Origin: Patescibacteria group bacterium
GTDB lineage: Bacteria > Patescibacteriota > Minisyncoccia > JAHIHE01 > JAGLIN01
NCBI GenBank assembly: GCA_029210775.1
Contig: JARGGI010000010.1
Span: forward strand, 1 to 37,367
Length of the DNA: 37,367 nucleotides
Direction: 5' to 3'
Shown: positions 8,384-17,223 of the stretch, one piece after another
How positions within the stretch are numbered: the stretch's first letter is position 1
Layout: each line of letters starts with the position of its first letter
Position numbers and translations under genes: made by a program
The notes under the pieces: generated by a model
What the model was told of the DNA's origin: nothing
What the model saw: only the letters and a program-made list of their open reading frames with translations
The model's database searches: none

Positions 8384-9397
8384 TCATCTTTTGTTTCTGC
8401 GATCAATCATCGCTTCATTTGATTGACCCGTTCCTATTAAAGTTATCGGCGTATCTAATTTTTTTTCAAGTGCAATAATATATTTCTTCGCTTCCCCGCT
8501 TAAAGATTCCCAATTATTTTTATTTTCGTCTTGCGGATAGAGATAATTGAGAAATTGAAGAGCAATTTGGGTGGGACGATTGAGTAAAATCGCCTTTTTC
8601 ACGATCTTAATATCAAATTCCGCTACTCGCCTGATTTTCCCCGTCACTGAAGTAGTTTCTTGCACTTTCTTTCCCACGCGACGAGAAATCTCCTCCCAAG
8701 TAATTTCATTCGGCAAAGGGCCAGAGTTTCCGGCAACTCTAATGGGATAAGTTCGAATAACAAGAACGATGTCCGTTGCCAAGCACAAAGAAATTCCTGT
8801 TTCCGCTAAAAAATTAGAAGCGGTAGTATCGCGCGAAGTAACAAAAGGATAAATGCCATGATAAATAGACAATCCAAAACCTTGCGTGCCTTCAACTAAA
8901 ACATTTTTACCATCATCAATTTCATTGTTAATAATTTCAGCAACATCCCTAATTTGAAAATCTTTTAAAACATCTTTGGCAAATTTAAAATCTTTTCTCC
9001 AAATTCTATCCGCAAGAGCCGCGCCACAACCTTTTCCAGTGCTCCCAATTTTTTTGATTAGTCTGCTCTCTTGCAAAAGATGTTTTTCTTCAATAATGCC
9101 CGCTTGCGGATCAATAAATAATCGCTTCTTCGTCTTTGTTCGCTCAACTTCTTTTCTTAATATTCCCGGATTGATAAGCGCACCCGCGCCGATGCATAGA
9201 ACGCAATTCGGATTTACAAAAGTCGCCGGTATTTGTTATAGCTTGTAGATTTCAGAATCTTTAAAAACCGTATGTCCAGCGTTTGGCGCGCCAGTTCTTA
9301 CGGCAATATCAAACTCGCTAGCGAGAAATGAGATAACCTTTCCCTTTGCTTCGGAGCCGAATTGCCCTCCAACGATAATTGTTATTTTGCCTTTCAT
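8384..9397 (-). pseudogene. purA: Adenylosuccinate synthetase (short, ~338 codons) interrupted by a single in-frame TAA at 9238-9236
   Basis: Frame from ATG 9397: MKGKITIIVGGQFGSEAKGKVISFLASEFDIAVRTGAPNAGHTVFKDSEIYKL*QIPATFVNPNCVLCIGAGALINPGILRKE...STGKGCGAALADRIW...VEGTQGFGLSIYHGIYPFVTSRDTTASN. Same frame on both sides of the stop; the track shows only the 230-aa C-terminal part. Confidence 0.85.
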
Positions 9398-9512
9398 AAT
9401 AATCTGTTTATTCTACCTTATTTAAAATTTTTATTTGAAAATTTTAAAAATTTAGCAGTATGGCAATGTATTTTTTAATCCCGAAATAGCACGCTTTCTT
9501 TCGTTAATTTGG

Positions 9513-9536
9513 GTAGATGCGAGCCCTCGCTCGTGC
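9513..9536 (+). repeat. Left inverted repeat (REP-like) of the RAYT element
   Basis: gtagatgcgagccctcgctcgtgc; its reverse complement matches 10021-10044 at 20/24. Confidence 0.7.
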
Positions 9537-9621
9537 TCATTAAATAAGGAGAAAACGAAGAATTTCGTTCATCTGTTATCAAATAATTTAAGATCTCTTT
9601 TACACAGTGTAATTTAAAACT

Positions 9622-9869
9622 TTAAACAATTTCACTAATTGTCAATTTTAGATTTTCATCAACCTTCCAAAATATCAAACAATGCAAATGATCCGGCATA
9701 ATAACAAAACCTAATATTTTAAATCCCAATTTTTTGCGATAAAAATTTAACTCTTCCAATAGGATCAAACAGCATTTTTCATTTTGAAATAAGGTTTGTT
9801 TTTATAAATTTTGGTAGTAATAAAATGAACATAATTTGAGTCATTGAATTTTGGCAAGTTTTTATGCAT
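9622..9869 (-). pseudogene. REP-associated tyrosine transposase (RAYT, Y1/HUH) remnant, frameshifted and C-terminally truncated
   Basis: MHKNLPKFNDSNYVHFITTKIYKNKPYF then frameshift to LFQNEKCCLILLEELNFYRKKLGFKILGFVIMPDHLHCLIFWKVDENLKLTISEIV*. Confidence 0.8.
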
Positions 9870-9883
9870 TATGTTTATTAAAT

Positions 9884-10007
9884 ACCTTGAATTACAAAAT
9901 TCAATATATTTGTCACCCTGAGCTTGTCAAAGGATGGAAAATGCGTCAAATTTATCATAGTTTGACAAACTCACTATAACAAATTTAGCTATTTCGTAAT
10001 TCAAGGT
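9884..10007. mobile_element. 124-bp MITE-like element with terminal inverted repeats and AAAT target duplication
   Basis: Ends ACCTTGAATTAC(A)AAAT ... ATTT(C)GTAATTCAAGGT; flanked by AAAT at 9880-9883 and 10008-10011. Confidence 0.75.
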
Positions 10008-10020
10008 AAATATTCTATAG

Positions 10021-10044
10021 GCACGAGCGGGAGTTTGCATCTAC
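10021..10044 (-). repeat. Right inverted repeat (REP-like) of the RAYT element
   Basis: gcacgagcgggagtttgcatctac, inverted match to 9513-9536. Confidence 0.7.
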
Positions 10045-10069
10045 TTAAAAAAAACTAAAATAAATAAAA

Positions 10070-12541
10070 CTACTTCCTCACTTTCCCTCCCAATTTCTCC
10101 ATCGCTTTAATAATTTTACCCTGCACTACTTCAACTTCCTCATCTTTTAATGTCCTATCCTCCGCTTGATAGGAAATGCGGAAAGCAATGCTTTTTTTGT
10201 TTTCACCCAAATTCTTGCCACGATAAATATCAAATGGTTCAATGTTTTTAATTAATGCACTATCAACACTTAACACATTATTTTTAATCTCTTCCCAACT
10301 TATGTTTTCATCAAAAATCACCGAAAGGTCTAATTCAACTCTTGGATATTTATTTATCTGTTCATATGTCCTTCTTTTTTCAGAAAAATCAATTAAACTT
10401 TCTTCATATAATTCAAAATATAAAACTCTTGATTCAATTTCAAAGGCATTAGACACGGTTGGATGAACTTCACCAATTTTTCCAATTAATTTATCTTTAA
10501 AAAATATTTCTGATGATCTTCCTTTATGCCAAAATGATTCAGCTTCTTTCATTTTCCTGTATGTCGTATTTATTCCAAATCCAGTTAAAAAAACTTCAAT
10601 CTCATTTTTTACTTGATAAAAAAGACTTTCTTTTTTATTTACATCAAATACCACTCCAGAAATAATTTTTTTCTCTTGAGGCAACTTGTCTTCTATTTTT
10701 ATATATACTTTTCCAATTTCAAACAATCTAAATTTATCTTTATATTTTAAATTCAAACTAACATTCTTCAACAAGCCAGGTAATAAACTATTTCTCATAA
10801 ACTGATAATCTTTGCTTATTGGATTTCTAAGTTCAAGATGTTCAATATTTTCAAATTCTATATTTTCTATATCCTTTTCTCCCACAAAAGAATAATTATA
10901 AGTTTCACAATATCCAAGTCCTTCAAAAACTTTTCTCGCATCTTCTTCAAAAATTAAAGACTTTTCTTGTTCAACGGCTTTCATTTCAACTAATGATGGG
11001 GTTTCCATAATATTCTCATAACCATAAATTCTTCCAATTTCTTCAATGATGTCGTTAACTTTTTCAATATCTATTCTGAAAGTAGGTATCTTAATATTCA
11101 AATTATTTCCCTGATCAACAACTTTAAACTCAAGAGAATTCAAAATTTCAATCACCTTTTCTTTTTCGATCTTGATTCCGAGTAAATTTTCAATGCGATT
11201 AAATCCAAAATTGATTTCTCTCGCATTTATTCGATTTGGATAGATGTCAAATATTTTTTCTTCCATCTGCCCCCCCGCCAAACTTTCTACCATACAGACT
11301 GCTTCTGAAATCGCATTCACAGTCAATTCTGGATCAATTTCTCGTTCAAATCTATAAGAAGACTCTGATGCTAATTTTAATCTCTGTGAAGTTTTCCTAA
11401 TTGTAGCTCCATTAAAATTTGCGGATTCAAAAATAATATTTTTTGTATTCTCATTAACTGCTGTTTCAGCTCCTCCCATAACACCCGCAATTGCAATCGG
11501 CTTAGTTTCATCAGCAATAACTAAATCATCTTCATTTAATTCATATATATTATTATCAAGAGCTATAATTTTTTCACCTCTCCTTGCATTTCTCACAAAT
11601 ATTTTTCCATTTAGTTTGTCAGCATTAAACGCATGCATCGGCTGACCCAAAGAAAGCATCACATAATTTGTAATATCAACAATATTATTTATTGACCGCA
11701 CATCACAACTTTCGAGCTTTCTCTTGAGCCAAATTGGAGATTTATTAATTACAATATCATTTATAAAAGTAGCTGTATATCTCCGACATAATTCCTTGTT
11801 TTCAATTTTTACTTTTAACTCCCTGTCATTGCAGGGAGTTCCACATGACGATGCGTCAATCCCTTTTTTAAATTCCTCATTCATAATTACGGGATTTTTT
11901 GCTTCCTGCGGTCGCTCAGAATGACAATTAATTTTTAGTTTTTTGTTTAACAATACCGCTACTTCTCTTGCCACACCCAAATGATTCAAGCAATCATGAG
12001 CTCTATTTGGCAAAATATCAATTTCAAAAATCACATCATCAAGACTAAGAGCTTCCTGAATTGGAGTTCCAATTATTAAATCTTTATCTAAAACCATTAT
12101 GCCATCATGATTTGTCCCGATTTCAAGTTCATCTTCTGAACACACCATGCCACAAGATTCAACCCCTCGAACTTTTCTTTTTTTAATTTTCAAGCCAGAT
12201 GGAAGTTCTGTCCCCAGGAGTGCAACAGCAACCTTTTGACCAACTTCAATGTTCGGCGCACCACAAACAATATTTAAAATCACAGGTTTTAGAGATTTAG
12301 TCTCCAGTGTGGAGACCGAGTCTCTAAAATCCCCTATGTTAATTTTTACAATACTTAATTTATCTGCATCAGAATGTTTTTCTTTTTCAATAACTTCACC
12401 CACCACAACACCATCCAATCCTTTTCCTTGATAAATAATATTTTCCACTTCAAAAGAATGCATCGTCAAAAGTTCCGCCAACTTCTCGGGCGTTTCATTT
12501 ATATCAACATACCCCTTGAGCCAATTATAAGATATTTTCAT
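10070..12541 (-). CDS. pheT: Phenylalanine--tRNA ligase beta subunit
   Basis: 823 aa; MKISYNWLKGYVDI, EMAP-type tRNA-binding domain, B5 domain, C-terminal anticodon-binding FDX-ACB domain (NKYPRVELDLSVIFDE). Confidence 0.94.
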   Translation of the reverse strand: MKISYNWLKGYVDINETPEKLAELLTMHSFEVENIIYQGKGLDGVVVGEVIEKEKHSDADKLSIVKINIGDFRDSVSTLETKSLKPVILNIVCGAPNIEVGQKVAVALLGTELPSGLKIKKRKVRGVESCGMVCSEDELEIGTNHDGIMVLDKDLIIGTPIQEALSLDDVIFEIDILPNRAHDCLNHLGVAREVAVLLNKKLKINCHSERPQEAKNPVIMNEEFKKGIDASSCGTPCNDRELKVKIENKELCRRYTATFINDIVINKSPIWLKRKLESCDVRSINNIVDITNYVMLSLGQPMHAFNADKLNGKIFVRNARRGEKIIALDNNIYELNEDDLVIADETKPIAIAGVMGGAETAVNENTKNIIFESANFNGATIRKTSQRLKLASESSYRFEREIDPELTVNAISEAVCMVESLAGGQMEEKIFDIYPNRINAREINFGFNRIENLLGIKIEKEKVIEILNSLEFKVVDQGNNLNIKIPTFRIDIEKVNDIIEEIGRIYGYENIMETPSLVEMKAVEQEKSLIFEEDARKVFEGLGYCETYNYSFVGEKDIENIEFENIEHLELRNPISKDYQFMRNSLLPGLLKNVSLNLKYKDKFRLFEIGKVYIKIEDKLPQEKKIISGVVFDVNKKESLFYQVKNEIEVFLTGFGINTTYRKMKEAESFWHKGRSSEIFFKDKLIGKIGEVHPTVSNAFEIESRVLYFELYEESLIDFSEKRRTYEQINKYPRVELDLSVIFDENISWEEIKNNVLSVDSALIKNIEPFDIYRGKNLGENKKSIAFRISYQAEDRTLKDEEVEVVQGKIIKAMEKLGGKVRK
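11824..11926. repeat. Palindromic element inside pheT, read in frame
   Basis: Ends TGTCATT.../...AATGACA; encodes CHSERPQEAKNPVIMNEEFKKGIDASSCGTPCND. Adjoins a 9-bp hairpin AACTCCCTG-TCATTG-CAGGGAGTT (11817-11840). Confidence 0.75.
12285..12332. repeat. Second palindromic element inside pheT, read in frame
   Basis: GGTTTTAGAGAtttagTCTCCAgtgTGGAGAccgagTCTCTAAAATCC; encodes about 'DFRDSVSTLETKSLKP'. Confidence 0.7.
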
Positions 12542-12966
12542 TTTATTGTTATTATTTCAATAAGTTTATTAAATTGTTCTATATTCAATAATATGGGATA
12601 GAATATTTGTATTATAATTGATGACAAAGCAAGAACAGATGAAATAAGTAATGCAAAAATTGCAAATCTCATTGCTTGTTTAGATGATTCTCTTGCTTCC
12701 TCCAGTTCTTTGTATTTTAATAATTTAAAAGTACCTTCTTCTGAAACTATCCATATGCTTTCCGATCCACTCTCCGTTATTTTTGTTCTTCCAATATTAC
12801 AAAGTAAATCACTTTTTCTAAATATTTTATTAATCACAAAATCTTTCTCATTTTGATTTAAATTTAAATCTAAATCATTTAGCAATTCATTTTCTACAAA
12901 CTCTCCTTTTTCATTTGCATATTTAAGAATTCTTATATAAATATTTTCTTTTCTCTTCTTTTGCAT
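12538..12966 (-). CDS. Hypothetical protein, winged-helix-like N-terminus and C-terminal TM region
   Basis: 142 aa; overlaps the pheT start by 4 nt; lies between pheS and pheT. Confidence 0.7.
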   Translation of the reverse strand: MQKKRKENIYIRILKYANEKGEFVENELLNDLDLNLNQNEKDFVINKIFRKSDLLCNIGRTKITESGSESIWIVSEEGTFKLLKYKELEEARESSKQAMRFAIFALLISSVLALSSIIIQIFYPILLNIEQFNKLIEIITIK

Positions 12967-13053
12967 TGTATATAAGATTATAATTAATTTTATTATTTTG
13001 TTAATCTTTTATTGTGAAGTTAAGTGAAATAGAACAAAACAACAAGCAAATCA

Positions 13054-13197
13054 CATTGTCATTGCGAGTATCGTAACGGAATAATAGCGAAGTGAAAAGA
13101 CGAAGCAATTTCGTAATTACACGCAGGAAGCTTAGACTTGAGATTGCTTCGTCGCTTTTTCGTTCACTTTGTTCACAAGCTCCTCGCAATGACAGTG
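13054..13197. repeat. Palindromic repeat element with terminal inverted repeats
   Basis: CACATTGTCATTGCGAG ... CTCGCAATGACAGTGT; internal 'gacgaagcaat'/'attgcttcgtc' inverted repeat. Confidence 0.75.
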
Positions 13198-13307
13198 TAA
13201 TACAATATATCAATAATAATTTTACATCCCTTCAGTCAAATCTTTCCACTCTATATTTATTTTTTCAATAAGTTCTAATTTCTTTTTTCTCAATAAATTT
13301 TTAAAAA

Positions 13308-13392
13308 ATCTCAGAATTTATTTCGCAATACTTTATATTACAACTTATAATGCAAAGCTTTGGGATTCTATCGCTTCATTTCAAAATGACAA
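13308..13392 (+). repeat. Diverged repeat downstream of pheS, homologous to 14490-14592
   Basis: 'atctcagaattta..caatactttatattaca....gggattctatcgcttc...aaaatgaca' matches 'atctcagaattaa..caatattttatattaca....gagattctatcacttc...agaatgaca'. Confidence 0.6.
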
Positions 13393-13395
13393 CAT

Positions 13396-14421
13396 TTAAA
13401 ACTGTTCTAAAAATCTCAAATCACCAGAGTGAAATAAACGAATATCATCAATACCATATTTAATCATTGCTAATCTTTCAATTCCAAAACCAAAAGCAAA
13501 TCCTTCATATTCATCTTCCTTAAAACCAACGGAAGTAAAAACATTCTGATTCACAATTCCCGCTCCGCCAAGTTCAATCCATCCGGTTTTTTTGCAAATT
13601 TTACAGCCTGATCCTTTGCAATATGGACAACTCGCATCAAACTCAAATCCTGGTTCAACAAATGGAAAATAGCTCGGTCTTAATCTTGTTTGAGTTTCTT
13701 TTCCAAACAAACCTTTCATAAATTCAGACATAACCGACTTGAAATTCGCAACTGTAATTTTTCCACTTTTGTCAACCATAAGACATTCAATCTGATGAAA
13801 ATTAAATTCATGTGTTGCATCAGAATTTTCATTTCTGTAAACCGTTCCTATTGAAACTATTCTAAAAGGTGGTTTATTTTTTTCCATAAATCTTATCTGC
13901 ACAGAAGATGTTTGTGTTCTTGGCACGGCTCCATCCTTCAACCAAAAAGTGTCCTGCATATCTCTGGCAGGATGATTTTTAGGCATATTTAAAGCATCAA
14001 AATTATGGAATTCATCTTCAACATCTCGACCATCAACCACTAAAAACCCCATTGATTTAAAAATTTCTTCAATCTCATATCGCACTCGTGTTAAAGGATG
14101 AAGATGACCTCTCTTGGTCTGTCCACAAGGATATGTTATGTCAATTCTTTCTTTTTCATCTATATTCTTTAGTTCTTTGTTTCTAATTTCTATCTCCTTT
14201 TCTTTCAATTTTAAATCAATCGCTTGTTTTGTTTTATTTGACTCCTCTCCTATCGCTTTTTTTTCTTCTGGATTTAAATCTTTCAAACTTCTTAAAACAT
14301 CAGTCAACACACTTTTTCGACCCAAATATTTTACTTTCAATTTTTCTAAATCCTCAAGACTTTTTACTTTTCCAATTTCCTTTATAGCTATCTTTTGAAT
14401 TTTGCTTATTTGATTTTTCAT
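13396..14421 (-). CDS. pheS: Phenylalanine--tRNA ligase alpha subunit
   Basis: 341 aa; HPLTRVRYEIEEIFKSMGF, NFDALNMPKNHPARDMQDTFW, FGFGIERLAMIKYGIDDIR. Confidence 0.95.
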   Translation of the reverse strand: MKNQISKIQKIAIKEIGKVKSLEDLEKLKVKYLGRKSVLTDVLRSLKDLNPEEKKAIGEESNKTKQAIDLKLKEKEIEIRNKELKNIDEKERIDITYPCGQTKRGHLHPLTRVRYEIEEIFKSMGFLVVDGRDVEDEFHNFDALNMPKNHPARDMQDTFWLKDGAVPRTQTSSVQIRFMEKNKPPFRIVSIGTVYRNENSDATHEFNFHQIECLMVDKSGKITVANFKSVMSEFMKGLFGKETQTRLRPSYFPFVEPGFEFDASCPYCKGSGCKICKKTGWIELGGAGIVNQNVFTSVGFKEDEYEGFAFGFGIERLAMIKYGIDDIRLFHSGDLRFLEQF

Positions 14422-14451
14422 TTAATTTAAATTATTTAATTGTTTTTTTAT

Positions 14452-14593
14452 CTGTCGTCCTATATGAAGTTCCGCAGAACGACCGATAGGATCTCAGAAT
14501 TAATTTTCAATATTTTATATTACAGTTTTTAGTGTATAATTTAGAGATTCTATCACTTCGTTCGCTATCACTCACTTCGCTCCAGAATGACAG
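14452..14593. repeat. Palindromic repeat element upstream of pheS
   Basis: tCTGTCGTCCTAT...AGAATGACAG ends; internal part homologous to 13308-13392. Confidence 0.6.
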
Positions 14594-14610
14594 TAAAATT
14601 AAAAAGCTAA

Positions 14611-15360
14611 TCATACTTCACACGACACATCCACAAACTCCACCTTAACTTTAAACTTCTTTTCCAACAATTTTCCAAGATTTTGAATTCCTAGTTTTTC
14701 CGTATTATAGTGTCCAGCATTAATAACATTAATCCCGCTTTCCTCAACCTCTCTGACAACATTTTCTCGCATATCCCCCGTCACAAAAACATCTGCTCCC
14801 ATTTCAATCGCTTGTATATAATAAGGCGAAGCTCCTCCTGAAATTACGGCCACTTTTTTGATTTTCTTTTTTCCATATGGTAAAACGAAGCTTTTCACAC
14901 CCAATTCCTTCTCAACCAAAACAACAAACTTCTTAAAATCCATTTCTTTATCAAGTTCTCCCACAAAACCCACATCAAATGGCTGACAATTTTTGGCTCC
15001 GAATAATTTTGCCAAACTAATATTGTTCCCAATTAAAGGATGAGCATCAAGCGGAAGATGATAGCCTGCCAAATTCAAATCATTTTCCAAAATCATTTTG
15101 ATTCGATTTTTCCAAAAACCATTTATTTGCAAAGGTGATGGAACTGCGTTTACAAAAAAACCATGATGAACAATCAACATCTCTGCCTTTTTTGAAATCG
15201 CTTCGCTTATCAATCTTTGACTTAAGCTCACACCAGTCACTATTTTGGAAATCTTTTCTTTTCCTTCAATTTGAAGGCCGTTTACACAACCATCCTCTAA
15301 ATCATCTATTCTTAAATAATTATTCAAATATTCAATTATTTTTGTTCTTTTTACCGACAT
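14611..15360 (-). CDS. Nif3-like dinuclear metal center hexameric protein
   Basis: 249 aa; 'VNGLQIEGKEKISKIVTGVSLSQRLISEAISKKAEMLIVHHGFF', 'LAGYHLPLDAHP.IGNNISLAKLFG', 'INAGHYNTEKLGIQNLGKLLE'. Confidence 0.88.
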   Translation of the reverse strand: MSVKRTKIIEYLNNYLRIDDLEDGCVNGLQIEGKEKISKIVTGVSLSQRLISEAISKKAEMLIVHHGFFVNAVPSPLQINGFWKNRIKMILENDLNLAGYHLPLDAHPLIGNNISLAKLFGAKNCQPFDVGFVGELDKEMDFKKFVVLVEKELGVKSFVLPYGKKKIKKVAVISGGASPYYIQAIEMGADVFVTGDMRENVVREVEESGINVINAGHYNTEKLGIQNLGKLLEKKFKVKVEFVDVSCEV

Positions 15361-15364
15361 AAAT

Positions 15365-16375
15365 TTAAATTAATTTTATAGCTTGTCTATTATTTTTTAA
15401 CTCTTTTAAATTTTTAACTCCCACCAACATCATTGCAGTTTTCAATTCTATAATATAATTCTCCAAATATTTTTCCACTGCTTCAGAGCTTTTATTCGCT
15501 TCAATCAAAAGCGGACCTGCAATTCCAACCAAATCTGCCCCCAAAGCAATCGCCTTACAAGCCGATATTCCGTCATATATTCCTCCACTTGCAATTAAAG
15601 GCAATCTTACAGTAGACTGACATTCAACTAAACTTTCAGCAGAAGGTATTCCCCATTCAGAAAATCTTTCCGCCAAGGCATTATCTTCTTGCCTGAATTT
15701 TTCCACTTTTGTCCAACTTATTCCTCCTGCTCCTGCAATATCAATAGTCTTAACTCCGCATCTTTCAAGTTTTAAAGCAATTTTACCAGAAATTCCAAAC
15801 CCAACTTCTTTCACTAAAACTGGTAAATCTATAAATTTTATAAAATCACTCAAATTTTCAACTGAATTAACAAAATCTCGTTCACCTTCTTTTTGCGCAA
15901 GTTCTTGGGCTAAATTTAAATGAACAAAAATTCCATCAGCTTCGATTTCTCTAACTGCCAATCTAATTTTATCAAAATTTACCCGATACTTCAAATAATC
16001 CAAACCAATATTACCAACATATAAAATATCAGGCGCAATGTCTCTGATTTGATAGGAATGAGTCAATCTTCCATCTTTAATCATCGCTTTTTGCGACCCG
16101 CAACTCATTGCAATCCCTATTTTTTGTGCAACTGTAGCTAAATTTTTGTTTATTTTAACCGCCTCATCGCATCCGCCAGTTATTGAAGAGATTATTATTG
16201 GAAAGCTTAGTTTAAGACCTAAAAATTCTGTTTCTAAATTTATATCATCAAAATTAAAATTAACTAATGCATTATGTTTTAGTTCATATTTCTCAAATCC
16301 GTTTGATTTTTGAAATTTCACATTTTCATTCAAACAAATCTTGATATGATCTTTTTTTCGTGATTTAATGCTCAT
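15365..16375 (-). CDS. fni: Type 2 isopentenyl-diphosphate delta-isomerase
   Basis: 336 aa; 'RKKDHIKICL', 'FPIIISSITGGCDEAVKINKNLATVAQKIGIAMSCGSQKAMI', 'VLVKEVGFGISG', 'IDIAGAGGISWTKVE', 'PLIASGGIYDGISACKAIALGADLVGIAGPLL'. Confidence 0.9.
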   Translation of the reverse strand: MSIKSRKKDHIKICLNENVKFQKSNGFEKYELKHNALVNFNFDDINLETEFLGLKLSFPIIISSITGGCDEAVKINKNLATVAQKIGIAMSCGSQKAMIKDGRLTHSYQIRDIAPDILYVGNIGLDYLKYRVNFDKIRLAVREIEADGIFVHLNLAQELAQKEGERDFVNSVENLSDFIKFIDLPVLVKEVGFGISGKIALKLERCGVKTIDIAGAGGISWTKVEKFRQEDNALAERFSEWGIPSAESLVECQSTVRLPLIASGGIYDGISACKAIALGADLVGIAGPLLIEANKSSEAVEKYLENYIIELKTAMMLVGVKNLKELKNNRQAIKLI

Positions 16376-16747
16376 TTAATTTTTACTCATAGAATAAAGC
16401 TCTAATAAACCAATACTTATTATAAACAACGCGACGCTCCAGAAATAAAGCATTTCAAAACTCTGCAAAACCAACATTCCAGTAAAAATCAAAGATAAAA
16501 AAATTCCTTGACGAAAGGCGACTCCAATTTGATGAAATCCAGTTTTATTTTTTAATAGTTTTATTCTTAGATAAAAACCGAAAACTGCAAAAAAACCAGA
16601 TAGAAACAAAAATAGAACCAGAAAAAATAATATTACTGCAATAAAACCCGCTGTTTCTGGATCAATATATATAAGAATGAGAATCAGTGAAACAAAACAT
16701 AAAAAAGTACTAATTACCATTCCTAAAATGCATGTTCTGAGGGTCAT
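16376..16747 (-). CDS. Hypothetical multi-pass membrane protein
   Basis: 123 aa with about four hydrophobic segments; abuts fni. Confidence 0.65.
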   Translation of the reverse strand: MTLRTCILGMVISTFLCFVSLILILIYIDPETAGFIAVILFFLVLFLFLSGFFAVFGFYLRIKLLKNKTGFHQIGVAFRQGIFLSLIFTGMLVLQSFEMLYFWSVALFIISIGLLELYSMSKN

Positions 16748-16927
16748 AAAATAAATTATTAAATTATAAATTGTATGTTTAAATAATACCTTATTTAGAC
16801 TAAAATTACAATATTACAATACATAAAGTAAATAGTACTAACTCTTGCGCAATTTGATTTTATAATTTATACTAAACCATGTTGACTTGTAATAAAGAAT
16901 ATCTTCAGATATAATATAAAACAATAC

Positions 16928-16999
16928 AGCGGGGTAGAGCAGCGGCAGCTCGCGAGGCCCATAACCTCGAGGACGCAGGTTCGAATCCTGCCCCCGCAA
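16928..16999 (+). tRNA. tRNA-Met (CAT), likely initiator
   Basis: Loop CCCATAA; unpaired A1 x A72; A11-U24 in D stem; T arm GCAGGTTCGAATCCTGC. Confidence 0.88.
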
Positions 17000-17149
17000 C
17001 AAATAATGGAAATGTAGGACAGCTCGTCTCAACATTATAGATCTTAAAAAAGACATCCCATTTGAAATTGAAACCCTCGCAGTAATTTAACTTATAACAA
17101 GTAACAGAAATGGAAAATGTTATAAGTTATTTATTTATAGAAAACTTTC

Positions 17150-17223
17150 GCCAGGATAGCTCAGTTGGTTAGAGCGCGAGACTCATAAGCTCGAGGTCGT
17201 GGGTTCGACCCCCACTCCTGGTA
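17150..17223 (+). tRNA. tRNA with CAT anticodon (elongator Met or Ile2)
   Basis: GCCAGGA...TCCTGGT acceptor, loop CTCATAA, T arm GTGGGTTCGACCCCCAC. Confidence 0.88.

Noticed and set aside
13001-13213. 70-aa minus-strand ORF
   Set aside because: It is the chance translation of the palindromic repeat at 13054-13197, not a credible gene.
16838-17056. 72-aa minus-strand ORF
   Set aside because: Antisense to the tRNA-Met (CAT) gene; 'RGQDSNLRPRGYGPRELPLLYPA' is a typical spurious tRNA translation.
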